The notes beneath the pieces are model-generated. The model did not search any database. It saw nothing but the letters and a program-made list of their open reading frames with translations, and was not told the DNA's origin. A DNA stretch of 29,621 nt from an uncultured Collinsella sp. (GTDB taxonomy: Bacteria; Actinomycetota; Coriobacteriia; Coriobacteriales; Coriobacteriaceae). The position numbers and the translations under genes were made by a program. Position 1 is the first letter of the stretch. Every line of letters begins with the position of its first letter. This document shows positions 7,665-14,788 of this stretch, in pieces. Location of the stretch: NCBI GenBank assembly GCA_905198825.1, contig CAJKEF010000003.1:1-29621 (forward strand). Reading direction: 5' to 3'.

Positions 7665-8777
7665 GTGGCAGTGAAGATAGCGCGGCGCATCGAGCCGACA
7701 AGCGAGCAACTGGCGGCCTCCGTAGTCCTGACCGGTGCCTCGGCGCTGCGCATGATGCGCGCCGAGCGCCGACAAATGGGTTACATCAGCTGGAGAGACC
7801 TCTATCCCGATGAAGAGCGCCGTGTGCTGCATACATCGTCTCCCTCGGCCGAGGACATCTATCTTCCCGATTTGGTGCGGATCGGGGCCGTGAGTGGCGA
7901 GGTCCAAGAAGACTTGTGCCTGCTGGTGGGGTCGGCGAAGCAGCGTCGCCGCATGCCTGGTGCAAGCTGGTCCGTTTGTTCTACAGACCTGCCGGACGCC
8001 TCGATTTTGGAGGTGGAGCCGGGGGTGTACAGCTTGTCTCCCGAGGCCCTCTGTGCCGCCGTTGCGCGCGAAGTCGGCTGTATCCAGGCATTTGCCCTGG
8101 CCCAGGAGCTGTGCTCCAAGATTTCGCTGAGCGATCGCGGGCAGTATCTGCCCCCTTACAGCTCGCCTACCGTGAACAGGCTTGCAAAGGATAAGGACCA
8201 GCCGTCAGATGTGGGCTACTTTGAGGTCGAGCCAGTGCTGACGCCCGATCGCCTGGCAGATTACCTTGCGGCATGCAAGGGGAGCGCGGCCAAGCAGCTG
8301 CGGCGGCTGTGCCCCTTTCTGTCGGAAAACCTGCGCTCACCCATGGAATGCATCATGCTTGCCATGTTTTCGCTTCCGTTTTCTTATGGCGGATTTGCCT
8401 GCGGTCCCTTTAAGACCGACCACAAGATCGAGTTCAACGACCGTGCGCAGGCGATCTCGGGGATGCCGTATGCGGTTTGCGATGCCTATCAGGAAGCAGC
8501 TCGGTTTGACCTGGAATACAACGGTGAGCAGGGCCATTCGTCTCGCGGCGGGCGCATTCACGATGAAAAACGCAATACGGGTTTGGCGTCCATGGGAATC
8601 GAGGTCGCGACGGTCAACAACGAGATGCTCTGCGACATGGAAGCGATGGAAGCGCTCGCATGGCGCATCCACCAGCGTATGGGTAAACGATATCAGAATC
8701 GTGTAGAGGCTCGTCGAAAGAGGCAAGATGCTCTGCTGAATACGCTCCGAGCGTGCTTTGGGCTCAAGCCGGCGTAA
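7665..8777 (+). CDS. Unknown protein with DUF559/Vsr-like nuclease-fold C-terminus
   Basis: 370 residues, no name recognised. The N-terminal ~150 residues have no motif I can place. Around residues 281-325 the pattern RFDLEYNGEQGH...DEKRNTGLASMGIEV resembles the DUF559/Vsr-like restriction-endonuclease fold: D-x-E-x-[DN]-G...H, then D-x-x-R and a conserved L...G-[IW]-x-V strand. Candidate active residues are D282 and E284. This is inference from pattern only. GTG at 7665 is chosen because AGGGGG sits 7 nt upstream; TTG at 7647 and GTG at 7671 are alternatives. It begins 12 nt after comF and is probably cotranscribed with it. A DNA-related job would fit that neighbour. The MITE-like element lies 30 bp downstream. 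Confidence 0.72.
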   Translation: MAVKIARRIEPTSEQLAASVVLTGASALRMMRAERRQMGYISWRDLYPDEERRVLHTSSPSAEDIYLPDLVRIGAVSGEVQEDLCLLVGSAKQRRRMPGASWSVCSTDLPDASILEVEPGVYSLSPEALCAAVAREVGCIQAFALAQELCSKISLSDRGQYLPPYSSPTVNRLAKDKDQPSDVGYFEVEPVLTPDRLADYLAACKGSAAKQLRRLCPFLSENLRSPMECIMLAMFSLPFSYGGFACGPFKTDHKIEFNDRAQAISGMPYAVCDAYQEAARFDLEYNGEQGHSSRGGRIHDEKRNTGLASMGIEVATVNNEMLCDMEAMEALAWRIHQRMGKRYQNRVEARRKRQDALLNTLRACFGLKPA

Positions 8778-8807
8778 AACTATGGCTTTATAGGGGGTCT
8801 GTTTATA

Positions 8808-9034
8808 TGCCATGTGCAAAAACCGGCAAATATGAGTACTGTTACTAGATTAGTGACAGCAAAAATAAAGAAACTTGGGCCGAAAAACTGGATTCAGCGA
8901 AGAGATAATAAACGAATGTGGAATATCTTGGCGCCAAGCGGGCTGTGCGGAACTCAAAAAGGGCTCGTGGGGCGGAAATACGCTGCTACTAAATTGGTAG
9001 CAGTACTCATATTTGCCGTTTTTTGCACATGGCA
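8808..9034. mobile_element. MITE-like element with 34-bp terminal inverted repeats
   Basis: Ends 8808-8841 and 9001-9034 are inverted repeats matching at 33 of 34 positions. The outermost bases are TGCCATGTGCAAAAA. Immediately inside each end is a small hairpin (8840-8860 and 8983-9002). Further in, 8842-8857 and 8985-9000 still match imperfectly. The 227-bp body is visibly richer in A and T than its surroundings and holds no convincing gene. No clear target-site duplication is seen. The shape is that of a non-autonomous transposable element. Confidence 0.7.
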
Positions 9035-9049
9035 CCCTGAGACGGGTGC

Positions 9050-9078
9050 CCCGGGGCTCCCCGTGGGGGAGCTCCGGG
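9050..9078. terminator. Strong 13-bp GC hairpin
   Basis: Arms 9050-9062 and 9066-9078 pair over 13 positions, including one G-U, with a 3-nt loop. No T-run follows. A competing pairing of GTGCCCC (9046-9052) with GGGGCAC (9086-9092) is also possible. It may end transcripts from the comF pair, after the MITE-like element. Confidence 0.4.
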
Positions 9079-9150
9079 CTTCATGGGGGCACGAATGGTC
9101 CGCCCCGACCTGCGAAATCTGTGCTCGCGATGCGAATAACGTCCCTAACC

Positions 9151-9179
9151 TTAAACTATAGCTTGAACTTAGCTATAAT
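9151..9179 (+). promoter_or_regulatory. Promoter with embedded palindromic operator for the lipoprotein gene
   Basis: -35 TTAAAC (9151-9156), 17-bp spacer, -10 TATAAT (9174-9179). A perfect palindrome lies across the spacer and -10: TATAGCT (9157-9163), 7 nt, AGCTATA (9171-9177). This is the expected place for a repressor site. Confidence 0.65.
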
Positions 9180-9186
9180 GCGCTAC

Positions 9187-9510
9187 GTTCCTGCCAGGCT
9201 GTGGTTGCGGACGGACGAAATGCCCATCCTAGTCCAAGACAGACGCGGTCAAAGGGATCCACGTAAGCGGCCGCGTGCGCGCGGCGCGATCATGGCGCGT
9301 CCTAGATGTAAGCCGCACCGTCCGTTCTACTTTCTTTGGGGCAATACCGCCTCGCGGGCGAGCGGGCCAGTCGTGAAGGTGGCTGCGGCCTCCCGAGCAA
9401 ACGCCCCGGTGCGCAAGTGTGGGGTCAAATACCAGGTCAGCTGGTGGGAACAACCCGATATTCCGTGCGGGGCACGGATCGTATACGACACAGAAGGCAG
9501 GGTAGTGGAC
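9187..9510 (+). other. Long GC-rich leader, possible structured RNA
   Basis: About 320 nt lie between the promoter and the lipoprotein start. It holds small hairpins such as ACCAG/CTGGT (9431-9445) and TCCGTGC/GCACGGA (9462-9478). It also has a possible long-range pairing of CGGACGG near 9210 with CCGTCCG near 9320. An open frame runs through it by chance, but no start or codon pattern supports a protein. I do not recognise a known riboswitch, T-box, tmRNA, RNase P or SRP RNA. Confidence 0.35.
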
Positions 9511-10521
9511 ATGGTGAGGGGCAGCTTGATGCATGCGGCTCGGTTGGGTGCTGGGACCGCGGCGGTCATTGCCGTTTTGGGCCTGAGCGGATGCGCGTTC
9601 AATCCACTGTCCACGTTCACGACGCCCACGATTGACCAGATCGAGCGCGAGACCGTTACCCCCACGGTATCGGACAATGCCCTGGTCACGCCGGGAACCC
9701 TGACAGTCGCCCTCGATACTTCCGATGCCCCGCAAGCCATGCAGGATGCCGACGGAAACCTCACGGGCTATGCGGTCGATACCGCTCGTGCCCTCGCGTG
9801 CCGCATGGGTCTCAAGGTTGCTTTTGTCGATGCGTCCTCGGCCGATTCCGTGCTCAGCGATAAGAAGGCCGACATCTTCATTGGCGACGTTAGGTCCACG
9901 GACGGCGACATCAGCTCGCTTGGCACCTGTCTGTACGATGCTGCCGCCGTGTTCGGCAAGACCAGCGACGGAGAGTCCCCGAGTGTCTCAACCGACACAC
10001 TCAACACTGCTACCTTGGGCGTTCAGACTTCCTCGGCCTCGCAGGAAGCGCTTGCCAAGCAAAGCATCACGGCCAACCAAAAGACCTTCTCCAACATCAA
10101 CGAGTGCTTCGAGGCACTCGAGTCGGGCGAGGTCGATTACGTGATCTGTGATTCCACGGCCGGTGGTTACCTCGCGCGCCTGATGAGCCAGATCTCCTAT
10201 GTCGGCACGCTCGAGGCGCCCTCCACGCTTGGCGTCGCAGGCCTTAGCTCTAACGATGAGCTGTGCAGTGCCGTGAGTGATGCCCTCGACGGTATCACGG
10301 TCGACGGCACGCTCGAGGCGGTCCACTGCGTCTGGTATGGCCAAATGCCCTATGACCTTACCGCCAAGACTGTTTCGGGGGCCAATGTGCAGGCATCCGG
10401 CTCCACGTCCAACGAGACCGAGTCCTCCGATGGCGACGCCTCTGATAACAACGGCGACAGTCCGTCGTCTAGCCAGGAGGGCGCCATCACCGACGATGAC
10501 ATCAACAAGCTCAATAGCTAG
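9511..10521 (+). CDS. Family 3 solute-binding lipoprotein (polar amino acid type)
   Basis: Extracytoplasmic binding protein of the SBP_bac_3 family, which usually captures amino acids for an ABC importer. 336 residues from ATG 9511. The lipoprotein signal ends in VLGLSGC, with Cys as the lipidation site. The family motif GTLTVALDTSDAPQAM...GYAVDTARALACRMG follows, and later FIGDVRSTDGD and the hinge segment with VDYVICDS. The last 50 or so residues are Ser/Asp/Asn-rich and probably disordered. An alternative start, ATG 9529, has the better Shine-Dalgarno (GAGGGG, 7 nt upstream) and keeps a full signal peptide, so the true start is one of the two. No permease or ATPase genes are adjacent, so its partner transporter is elsewhere or it acts as a sensor. 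Confidence 0.85.
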   Translation: MVRGSLMHAARLGAGTAAVIAVLGLSGCAFNPLSTFTTPTIDQIERETVTPTVSDNALVTPGTLTVALDTSDAPQAMQDADGNLTGYAVDTARALACRMGLKVAFVDASSADSVLSDKKADIFIGDVRSTDGDISSLGTCLYDAAAVFGKTSDGESPSVSTDTLNTATLGVQTSSASQEALAKQSITANQKTFSNINECFEALESGEVDYVICDSTAGGYLARLMSQISYVGTLEAPSTLGVAGLSSNDELCSAVSDALDGITVDGTLEAVHCVWYGQMPYDLTAKTVSGANVQASGSTSNETESSDGDASDNNGDSPSSSQEGAITDDDINKLNS

Positions 10522-10587
10522 TTATTGGTAGGGGTGGCGTCTGCCATACACCGAACAAGGCGCTTCTTCACGGTTTCAACACGCATG

Positions 10588-10626
10588 GCCGGGTCTCCCA
10601 AATAGGGGAGCCCGGCTTTTCTATTT
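10588..10626 (+). terminator. Rho-independent terminator of the lipoprotein gene
   Basis: GCCGGG/CCCGGC outer stem (10588-10593 and 10611-10616) with a CTCCC/GGGAG inner stem and one bulged T. TTTTCTATTTT follows. Confidence 0.85.
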
Positions 10627-10838
10627 TGGTAAAACTAGCAGGTCAAAGCTAATTTCCAGGAGAAAAATTAACCCCGTCGACGCCTTCCTATAGCGCACTT
10701 TGTCACGGAAAAGTGCGAGACTTCGGTATGCGGTATCAAGCAGTCGTTATTCGGGTCTTTGGGAATTCGCGTGATTAAATGCACGGCAATGGGTACATAG
10801 CCAGTACAGTAAGTCCCCGAGGCAGATTGGAGCCACGT

Positions 10839-11423
10839 ATGGATATCAAGGTTTCTGGACGCAAGACGACGGTAACCGATGCTCTGCGTGCGCATGTGGA
10901 TGAGAAGATCGGCGAGGCGCTCAAGGTTTTCGACATCGAGCCCATGACAGTCGACGTCGTGCTTCGTTATGAGAAGAACCCCTCGAACCCCAACCCGGCA
11001 ATCGTCGAGGTCACGGTTCGTGCCCGCGGCTCTGTGATTCGCGTTGCCGAGCACGGCGCAGATATGTATGCCGCCATCGATCTCTCCGCCGATAAGGTCA
11101 CCCGCCAGCTGCGCAAGTTCAAGACCAAGGTCGTGGACAACCGCCAGGGTGGTGCCAGCGCCGCGGATGTCGCACCGGTCGAGCGCGTCGAGGATCTGGC
11201 CGACCTGCTGCTGCCCGAGGAGGAGGACGACCTGCTCGTCCGCGAGAAGGTCATCGATGTCACCCCGATGACCGAGGAGCAGGCGCTGGTGCAGACCGAT
11301 CTGCTCGGCCACGACTTCTACGTGTTCGAGAACGCGACGACTGGCCTCATCAATGTGGTGTATCACCGTAAGAATGGTGGATATGGCATCATCAAGCCCC
11401 GCATCGAAACACTTGACGAGTAA
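10839..11423 (+). CDS. hpf: Ribosome hibernation promoting factor, long form
   Basis: Binds the 30S decoding centre and pairs ribosomes into inactive 100S dimers under stress or in stationary phase. 194 residues. The N-terminal ribosome-binding domain runs from MDIKVSGRKTTVTDALRAHVDEKI to about residue 95. An acidic linker (PEEEDDLLV) follows, then the C-terminal dimerisation domain with MTEEQALVQTDLLGHDFYVFENATTGLINVVYHRKNGGYGIIKP. ATG 10839 has TTGGAG 6 nt upstream; an in-frame ATG at 10779 lacks a site and would add unrelated residues. The 317-bp gap before it contains the previous terminator and a small hairpin (10694-10717). No clear sigma-70-type promoter was found there. Confidence 0.93.
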   Translation: MDIKVSGRKTTVTDALRAHVDEKIGEALKVFDIEPMTVDVVLRYEKNPSNPNPAIVEVTVRARGSVIRVAEHGADMYAAIDLSADKVTRQLRKFKTKVVDNRQGGASAADVAPVERVEDLADLLLPEEEDDLLVREKVIDVTPMTEEQALVQTDLLGHDFYVFENATTGLINVVYHRKNGGYGIIKPRIETLDE

Positions 11424-11427
11424 AATA

Positions 11428-11449
11428 CGTTAACTTGCATGAGTTAACG
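11428..11449. promoter_or_regulatory. Perfect inverted repeat after hpf
   Basis: CGTTAACT (11428-11435), 6-nt centre TGCATG, AGTTAACG (11442-11449). It is followed 3 nt later by a terminator hairpin, so it may be part of a double terminator or an operator for the DegV gene. Confidence 0.45.
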
Positions 11450-11452
11450 GTT

Positions 11453-11484
11453 GGCGGCCATCCCATGCGGGTGGCCGCCTTTTT
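11453..11484 (+). terminator. Rho-independent terminator of hpf
   Basis: GGCGGCCA (11453-11460) pairs with TGGCCGCC (11472-11479), with an inner CCC/GGG stem. TTTTT follows at once. Confidence 0.88.
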
Positions 11485-11502
11485 ACGTAAGGAGTCGCTT
11501 TG

Positions 11503-12456
11503 ATGGACAAGGCCGCATCCGCCGGTCATTCGGACCGTTGCCGCATCGTCGTCGATACCTGCTGCGACTTTAGCCCCGAGGTCGCCGCGAACCTCGATGT
11601 CGATATCCTGGGTTTCCCCTTCATTATCGATGGCGAGGAGCGCACGGACGACATCTGGTCGAGCATGAGCCCTAAGGAGTTCTACGACCGCATGCGCGCC
11701 GGCGCCCGCGTGTCCACCTCGGCTGTGTCGCTCGGTCGCTATATCGAGTTCTTTACCGAGTGCGCCAAAGAGGGCACGCCCACGGTCTACCTGTGCTTTA
11801 CCTCGGCGCTGTCGTCGAGCTACAACTCCGCGTGCCAGGCGGCAGATGCCGTGCGTGCCGAGTATCCCAACTTTGAGCTCTACGTGGTCGACAACGCTCT
11901 GCCCTGCGCGGCCGGCGCGCTCTTGGCGCTCGAGGCCGTGCGCCAGCGTTCGGCGGGACTGACCGCCAAGCAGCTGGTCGATTGGGCAAACGAAGCAAAG
12001 ACCTACGTGCACGGCTACTTTACGCTCGAGAGCTTCGACGCACTGGCTGCCGGCGGCCGCATTCCGCCCGCGGCGGCACAGCTTACGGCAAAGCTCGACG
12101 TCAAGCCCGAGCTCTCCTACGACCTGGCCGGCTCGCTGTCGCTGATCGGCGTCAACCGCGGCCGCAAGAAGGCGCTCAAGTCCATCCTCAAGTCGTTCCG
12201 CGAGAACTACGTGCCCGATCGCACCATGCCCATCGCCATCATGACGGCCGATGCCGAAAAGGATGGTGACTGGCTCGAAGCCGCCATCCGCAAGGAGGAG
12301 GGTTGCGCCGACGTCACGATCATTCGCGGCTCCGTGGGTCCCACCATCGGCTCGCACGTGGGCCCCGGCATGGTGGGCTGCGCGTTTTGGGGTAAGAACC
12401 GCGCCGACAAGGCGTCGCTTTCCGACCGTATCGCCCGCCGCGTGCGCGGTCAGTAG
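11503..12456 (+). CDS. DegV family (fatty-acid-binding, FakB-like) protein
   Basis: DegV proteins hold a fatty acid in a deep pocket; FakB members present it to the kinase FakA for phosphorylation. 317 residues. DTCCDFSPEVAANLDVDILGFPFIIDGEER is the N-terminal family motif. RVSTSAVSLGRY occupies the place of the usual T-S-x-P-S motif, here with Val instead of Pro. CFTSALSSSYNSA and GGRIPPAAAQLTAKLDVKPEL are the further conserved blocks. ATG 11503 has TAAGGAG 8 nt upstream. It stands alone between the hpf terminator and the next gene. No FakA-like kinase is nearby, so which fatty acid or kinase it serves is unknown. Confidence 0.88.
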   Translation: MDKAASAGHSDRCRIVVDTCCDFSPEVAANLDVDILGFPFIIDGEERTDDIWSSMSPKEFYDRMRAGARVSTSAVSLGRYIEFFTECAKEGTPTVYLCFTSALSSSYNSACQAADAVRAEYPNFELYVVDNALPCAAGALLALEAVRQRSAGLTAKQLVDWANEAKTYVHGYFTLESFDALAAGGRIPPAAAQLTAKLDVKPELSYDLAGSLSLIGVNRGRKKALKSILKSFRENYVPDRTMPIAIMTADAEKDGDWLEAAIRKEEGCADVTIIRGSVGPTIGSHVGPGMVGCAFWGKNRADKASLSDRIARRVRGQ

Positions 12457-12554
12457 GCAAGCGCTGCGTCCGTAATCGCCCTCGACTCACAGCCCAAACG
12501 CTGGCACCGAGTATTCAACCTGGTAACAACACCCAACCCAAAAGGAAAGGTTTC

Positions 12555-13634
12555 ATGGCAAACAAGCTCTCCGTCGCATTCATCGGCACCGGAATCATGG
12601 GTGCCCCCATCGCCGGCCACATTCTGGACGCCGGCTATCCCGTCACGGTCAACAACCGCACCAAGTCCAAGGCGGCGGCGCTTATCGAGCGCGGCGCCGT
12701 CTGGGCAGATACGCCGGCCGATGCCGCGGCGAACGCCGATGTCGTCTTTACCATGGTGGGCTATCCCTCCGAGGTCGAGGAACTCTACCTGGCGGGCGAC
12801 GGCCTGCTCGCGTGCACTAAGCCCGGCGCGGTCTTGATCGACCTCACCACGAGCTCGCCCGAGCTTGCCCGTGACATTGCCGAGGCCGCCCAGGTTTCTG
12901 GTCGCATGGCGTTTGACTGCCCCGTCACCGGCGGCGAGTCGGGTGCCATCGCCGGCACGCTCACGGCTATCGTGGGCGCCACCGAGAACGACATCGCGCC
13001 GGTCCGCGACATCCTTTCCACCTTTGCGGCAACCATCTGCTGCTTCGATGGCGCCGGCAAGGGCCAGGCTGCCAAGCTCGCCAACCAGGTGTCGCTGGGC
13101 GCCTGCATGGTCGGCATGGCAGACGCGCTGGCGTTTGCCGAGCTGAGCGGCCTTGATCTTGAGAAGACCCGTCAGATGATCCTGGGTGGCACCGGCAAGT
13201 CCGGCGCCATGGAGAGCCTGGCGCCCAAGGCGCTCGACGGCGACTACAAGCCCGGCTTTATGGTCGAGCACTTCATTAAGGACCTGCGCTTGGCGCTCGC
13301 CTATGCCGACGACCGTGAGCTTGCGCTGCCCGGCGCCGACGTGGCCTTTACGCTTTACGACATGCTCGATGCCATCGGTGGCGCCAAGCTGGGCACCCAG
13401 GCCGTCACGGTCCTCTATAAGGAGGAGGCCGATGCCATCGCCGCCGGTCTGGACTGGTCGCAGTATCGTCCCGAGGAGCACGGTGCTCACGAGGAAGGCT
13501 GCGGTTGCGGCGAGCGTGGCGACGACCACGAGTGCGGTTGTGGACACCACCATGGCGAGGACCACGAGTGCTGCGGCGGTCACGGTCATGACGACGGCCA
13601 CGAGTGCTGCTGCGGCCACCATCACGGGGAGTAG
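12555..13634 (+). CDS. 3-hydroxyisobutyrate dehydrogenase-family oxidoreductase with His/Cys-rich tail
   Basis: NAD(P)-dependent beta-hydroxyacid dehydrogenase of the HIBADH/tartronate semialdehyde reductase family. 359 residues, against about 290-300 for the family. Rossmann motif FIGTGIMGAPIAGHILDAGY (GxGxxG at 11-16). DCPVTGGESGA is the substrate-binding motif. GKGQAAKLANQ carries the catalytic Lys. GGTGKSGAMESLAPKAL and FIKDLRLAL follow as in the family. From about 307 to the end is an added tail with 9 Cys and 13 His in 53 residues. It includes three 12-residue repeats beginning HEC at 325, 337 and 349. The tail looks like a metal store or sensor; its role is inferred. Substrate unknown. 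The stop is 5 nt before the next start. Confidence 0.85.
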   Translation: MANKLSVAFIGTGIMGAPIAGHILDAGYPVTVNNRTKSKAAALIERGAVWADTPADAAANADVVFTMVGYPSEVEELYLAGDGLLACTKPGAVLIDLTTSSPELARDIAEAAQVSGRMAFDCPVTGGESGAIAGTLTAIVGATENDIAPVRDILSTFAATICCFDGAGKGQAAKLANQVSLGACMVGMADALAFAELSGLDLEKTRQMILGGTGKSGAMESLAPKALDGDYKPGFMVEHFIKDLRLALAYADDRELALPGADVAFTLYDMLDAIGGAKLGTQAVTVLYKEEADAIAAGLDWSQYRPEEHGAHEEGCGCGERGDDHECGCGHHHGEDHECCGGHGHDDGHECCCGHHHGE

Positions 13635-13639
13635 CGCCT

Positions 13640-14068
13640 ATGAGCTTGACGTTCGTGGTGCTTGCGCTGGTGCTCTTTCTCTTTGCGATCTACATCGGCT
13701 TTTTGTGCGGCCAGTGGGCGTGCGAAAAGCGCGTCATCACCAAGCGCGACTACTGGATTGCCAACTTTGCGGGAGCTGCGGCAGTCGTCCTGCTGACCTG
13801 GGTGTTCTCGCTGTTCCCGCTGGTGCAGTTTGCGCCGATCGGCTGGCTCGGCGGCTTTATCGCCGGCCTTAAGATGAGCTTTGGCGAGTCCGTCGGTCCG
13901 TGGCGCAAGCACGACGAGGTCTTTAACGTCAACAAGGCACACCGCGCCGCCGCCGACGCGGGCGATGCCGAGGAACGCCGCCGTGCGCGTCGTAATGGCG
14001 CTGCCGACCGACAGCTCATCTCGGTCACCGATGACAGCAAGGGTGCTGGCAAGCACGCTAAGAAATAG
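13640..14068 (+). CDS. Small two-pass membrane protein, unknown
   Basis: 142 residues, not recognised. Two hydrophobic segments are visible: LTFVVLALVLFLFAIYIGFL at about 3-22 and WIANFAGAAAVVLLTWVFSLF at about 40-60. A third, weaker one is LGGFIAGLKMSFG. The second half is polar, with an Arg-rich cluster (EERRRARRNG) and a Lys-rich end (GKHAKK), likely cytosolic. ATG 13640 is preceded by GGGGAG, which lies in the last codons of the dehydrogenase. An in-frame ATG at 13604 inside that gene is unlikely. It sits in a closely spaced set of four genes, with 15 nt to the next. Confidence 0.75.
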   Translation: MSLTFVVLALVLFLFAIYIGFLCGQWACEKRVITKRDYWIANFAGAAAVVLLTWVFSLFPLVQFAPIGWLGGFIAGLKMSFGESVGPWRKHDEVFNVNKAHRAAADAGDAEERRRARRNGAADRQLISVTDDSKGAGKHAKK

Positions 14069-14083
14069 TAAAAAGAGGTAACT

Positions 14084-14782
14084 ATGGCAGAAAACAAAGA
14101 CGAACAGCTCACCGACGAGGAGCTGGCACAGCTTCAGCTGGCAGAGGAGAACGAGAATGCCGTCGACCGCCTGGTCCAGGAGCTCGGCTGCCCCACGCGC
14201 CGTATCCGCCAGTTTGCCGCCCGCGTGCTGCACCTGCTTGCCGAGCGCGATCCGCAGCGCGTGGTGCCCTGCGTGCCCGCGCTGATCGAGGCGCTCGACC
14301 GCCCCGAGGCTCAGACCCGCTGGGAGGCCCTCGATGCCCTGACGGCGCTCGCCACCACCTGCCCCGAGCAGCTGGGCGATGCCTTTGAGGGCGCCGAGAC
14401 CGCACTGTTCGACGAGATTTCCTCCACGCTGCGCTATGCCGCCTTCCGCCTGCTGTGCGTGTGGGGCGCCACGAGTGCTGAGCGTTCACGCGAGGCTTGG
14501 CCCATCCTAGACGAGGCCATCCAGTGCTACCACGGCGACCTTGAGTATCGCGATATGCTCGGTTGCCTGTACGAGTTTGGCCAGGGCGAGATCGACGCCG
14601 AGGTCGCCGAGAAGCTTGCGCTGCGCCTTAAGTTCGACGCCGAGAACGGCAAGGGCAGCTATCTCAAGGCCCGTTCGAGCGAGATTTGCGAAATGCTTGT
14701 TAAACGTTTTGGCCTGGATCTCTCCAAAAAGAAGAAGCGTGCTAGCGTTAAAAAATCTGACGACGCCGAAGACGAGGAGTAA
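14084..14782 (+). CDS. HEAT-like helical-repeat protein
   Basis: 232 residues, no named family. The segment LVQELGCPTRRIRQFAARVLHLLAERDPQRVVPCVPALIEALDRPEAQTRWEALDALTAL (about 25-85) has the paired-helix pattern of HEAT/ARM repeats, which usually bind other proteins. A similar pattern continues with FDEISSTLRYAAFRLLCVWG. The N-terminus is acidic and the C-terminus has KKKKRASVKKSDDAEDEE. ATG 14084 has AGAGG upstream. The stop is 6 nt before the isocitrate dehydrogenase gene, so the two are cotranscribed. A scaffolding role is possible but not shown. Confidence 0.72.
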   Translation: MAENKDEQLTDEELAQLQLAEENENAVDRLVQELGCPTRRIRQFAARVLHLLAERDPQRVVPCVPALIEALDRPEAQTRWEALDALTALATTCPEQLGDAFEGAETALFDEISSTLRYAAFRLLCVWGATSAERSREAWPILDEAIQCYHGDLEYRDMLGCLYEFGQGEIDAEVAEKLALRLKFDAENGKGSYLKARSSEICEMLVKRFGLDLSKKKKRASVKKSDDAEDEE

Positions 14783-14788
14783 CAGATT

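Noticed and set aside
8850..9035. 61-codon reverse frame inside the MITE-like element
   Set aside because: Its start lies in the terminal repeat, no ribosome binding site, no known motif.
9430..9460. ACCAGGTCAG resembling the SRP RNA core
   Set aside because: The required GGAAGG...AGCAGCC part does not follow, and no SRP-like long stem encloses it.
9013..9510. Extension of the lipoprotein frame upstream to 9013
   Set aside because: It would start inside the MITE-like end and cross the promoter; the signal peptide begins at 9511 or 9529.
12450..13625. 391-codon reverse-strand open frame opposite the dehydrogenase
   Set aside because: Antisense shadow; its Val/Ala-rich start is the complement of the His/Cys repeat.
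13527..13631. 36-bp repeats as a CRISPR array
   Set aside because: Repeats are contiguous, in frame and coding; there are no spacers.
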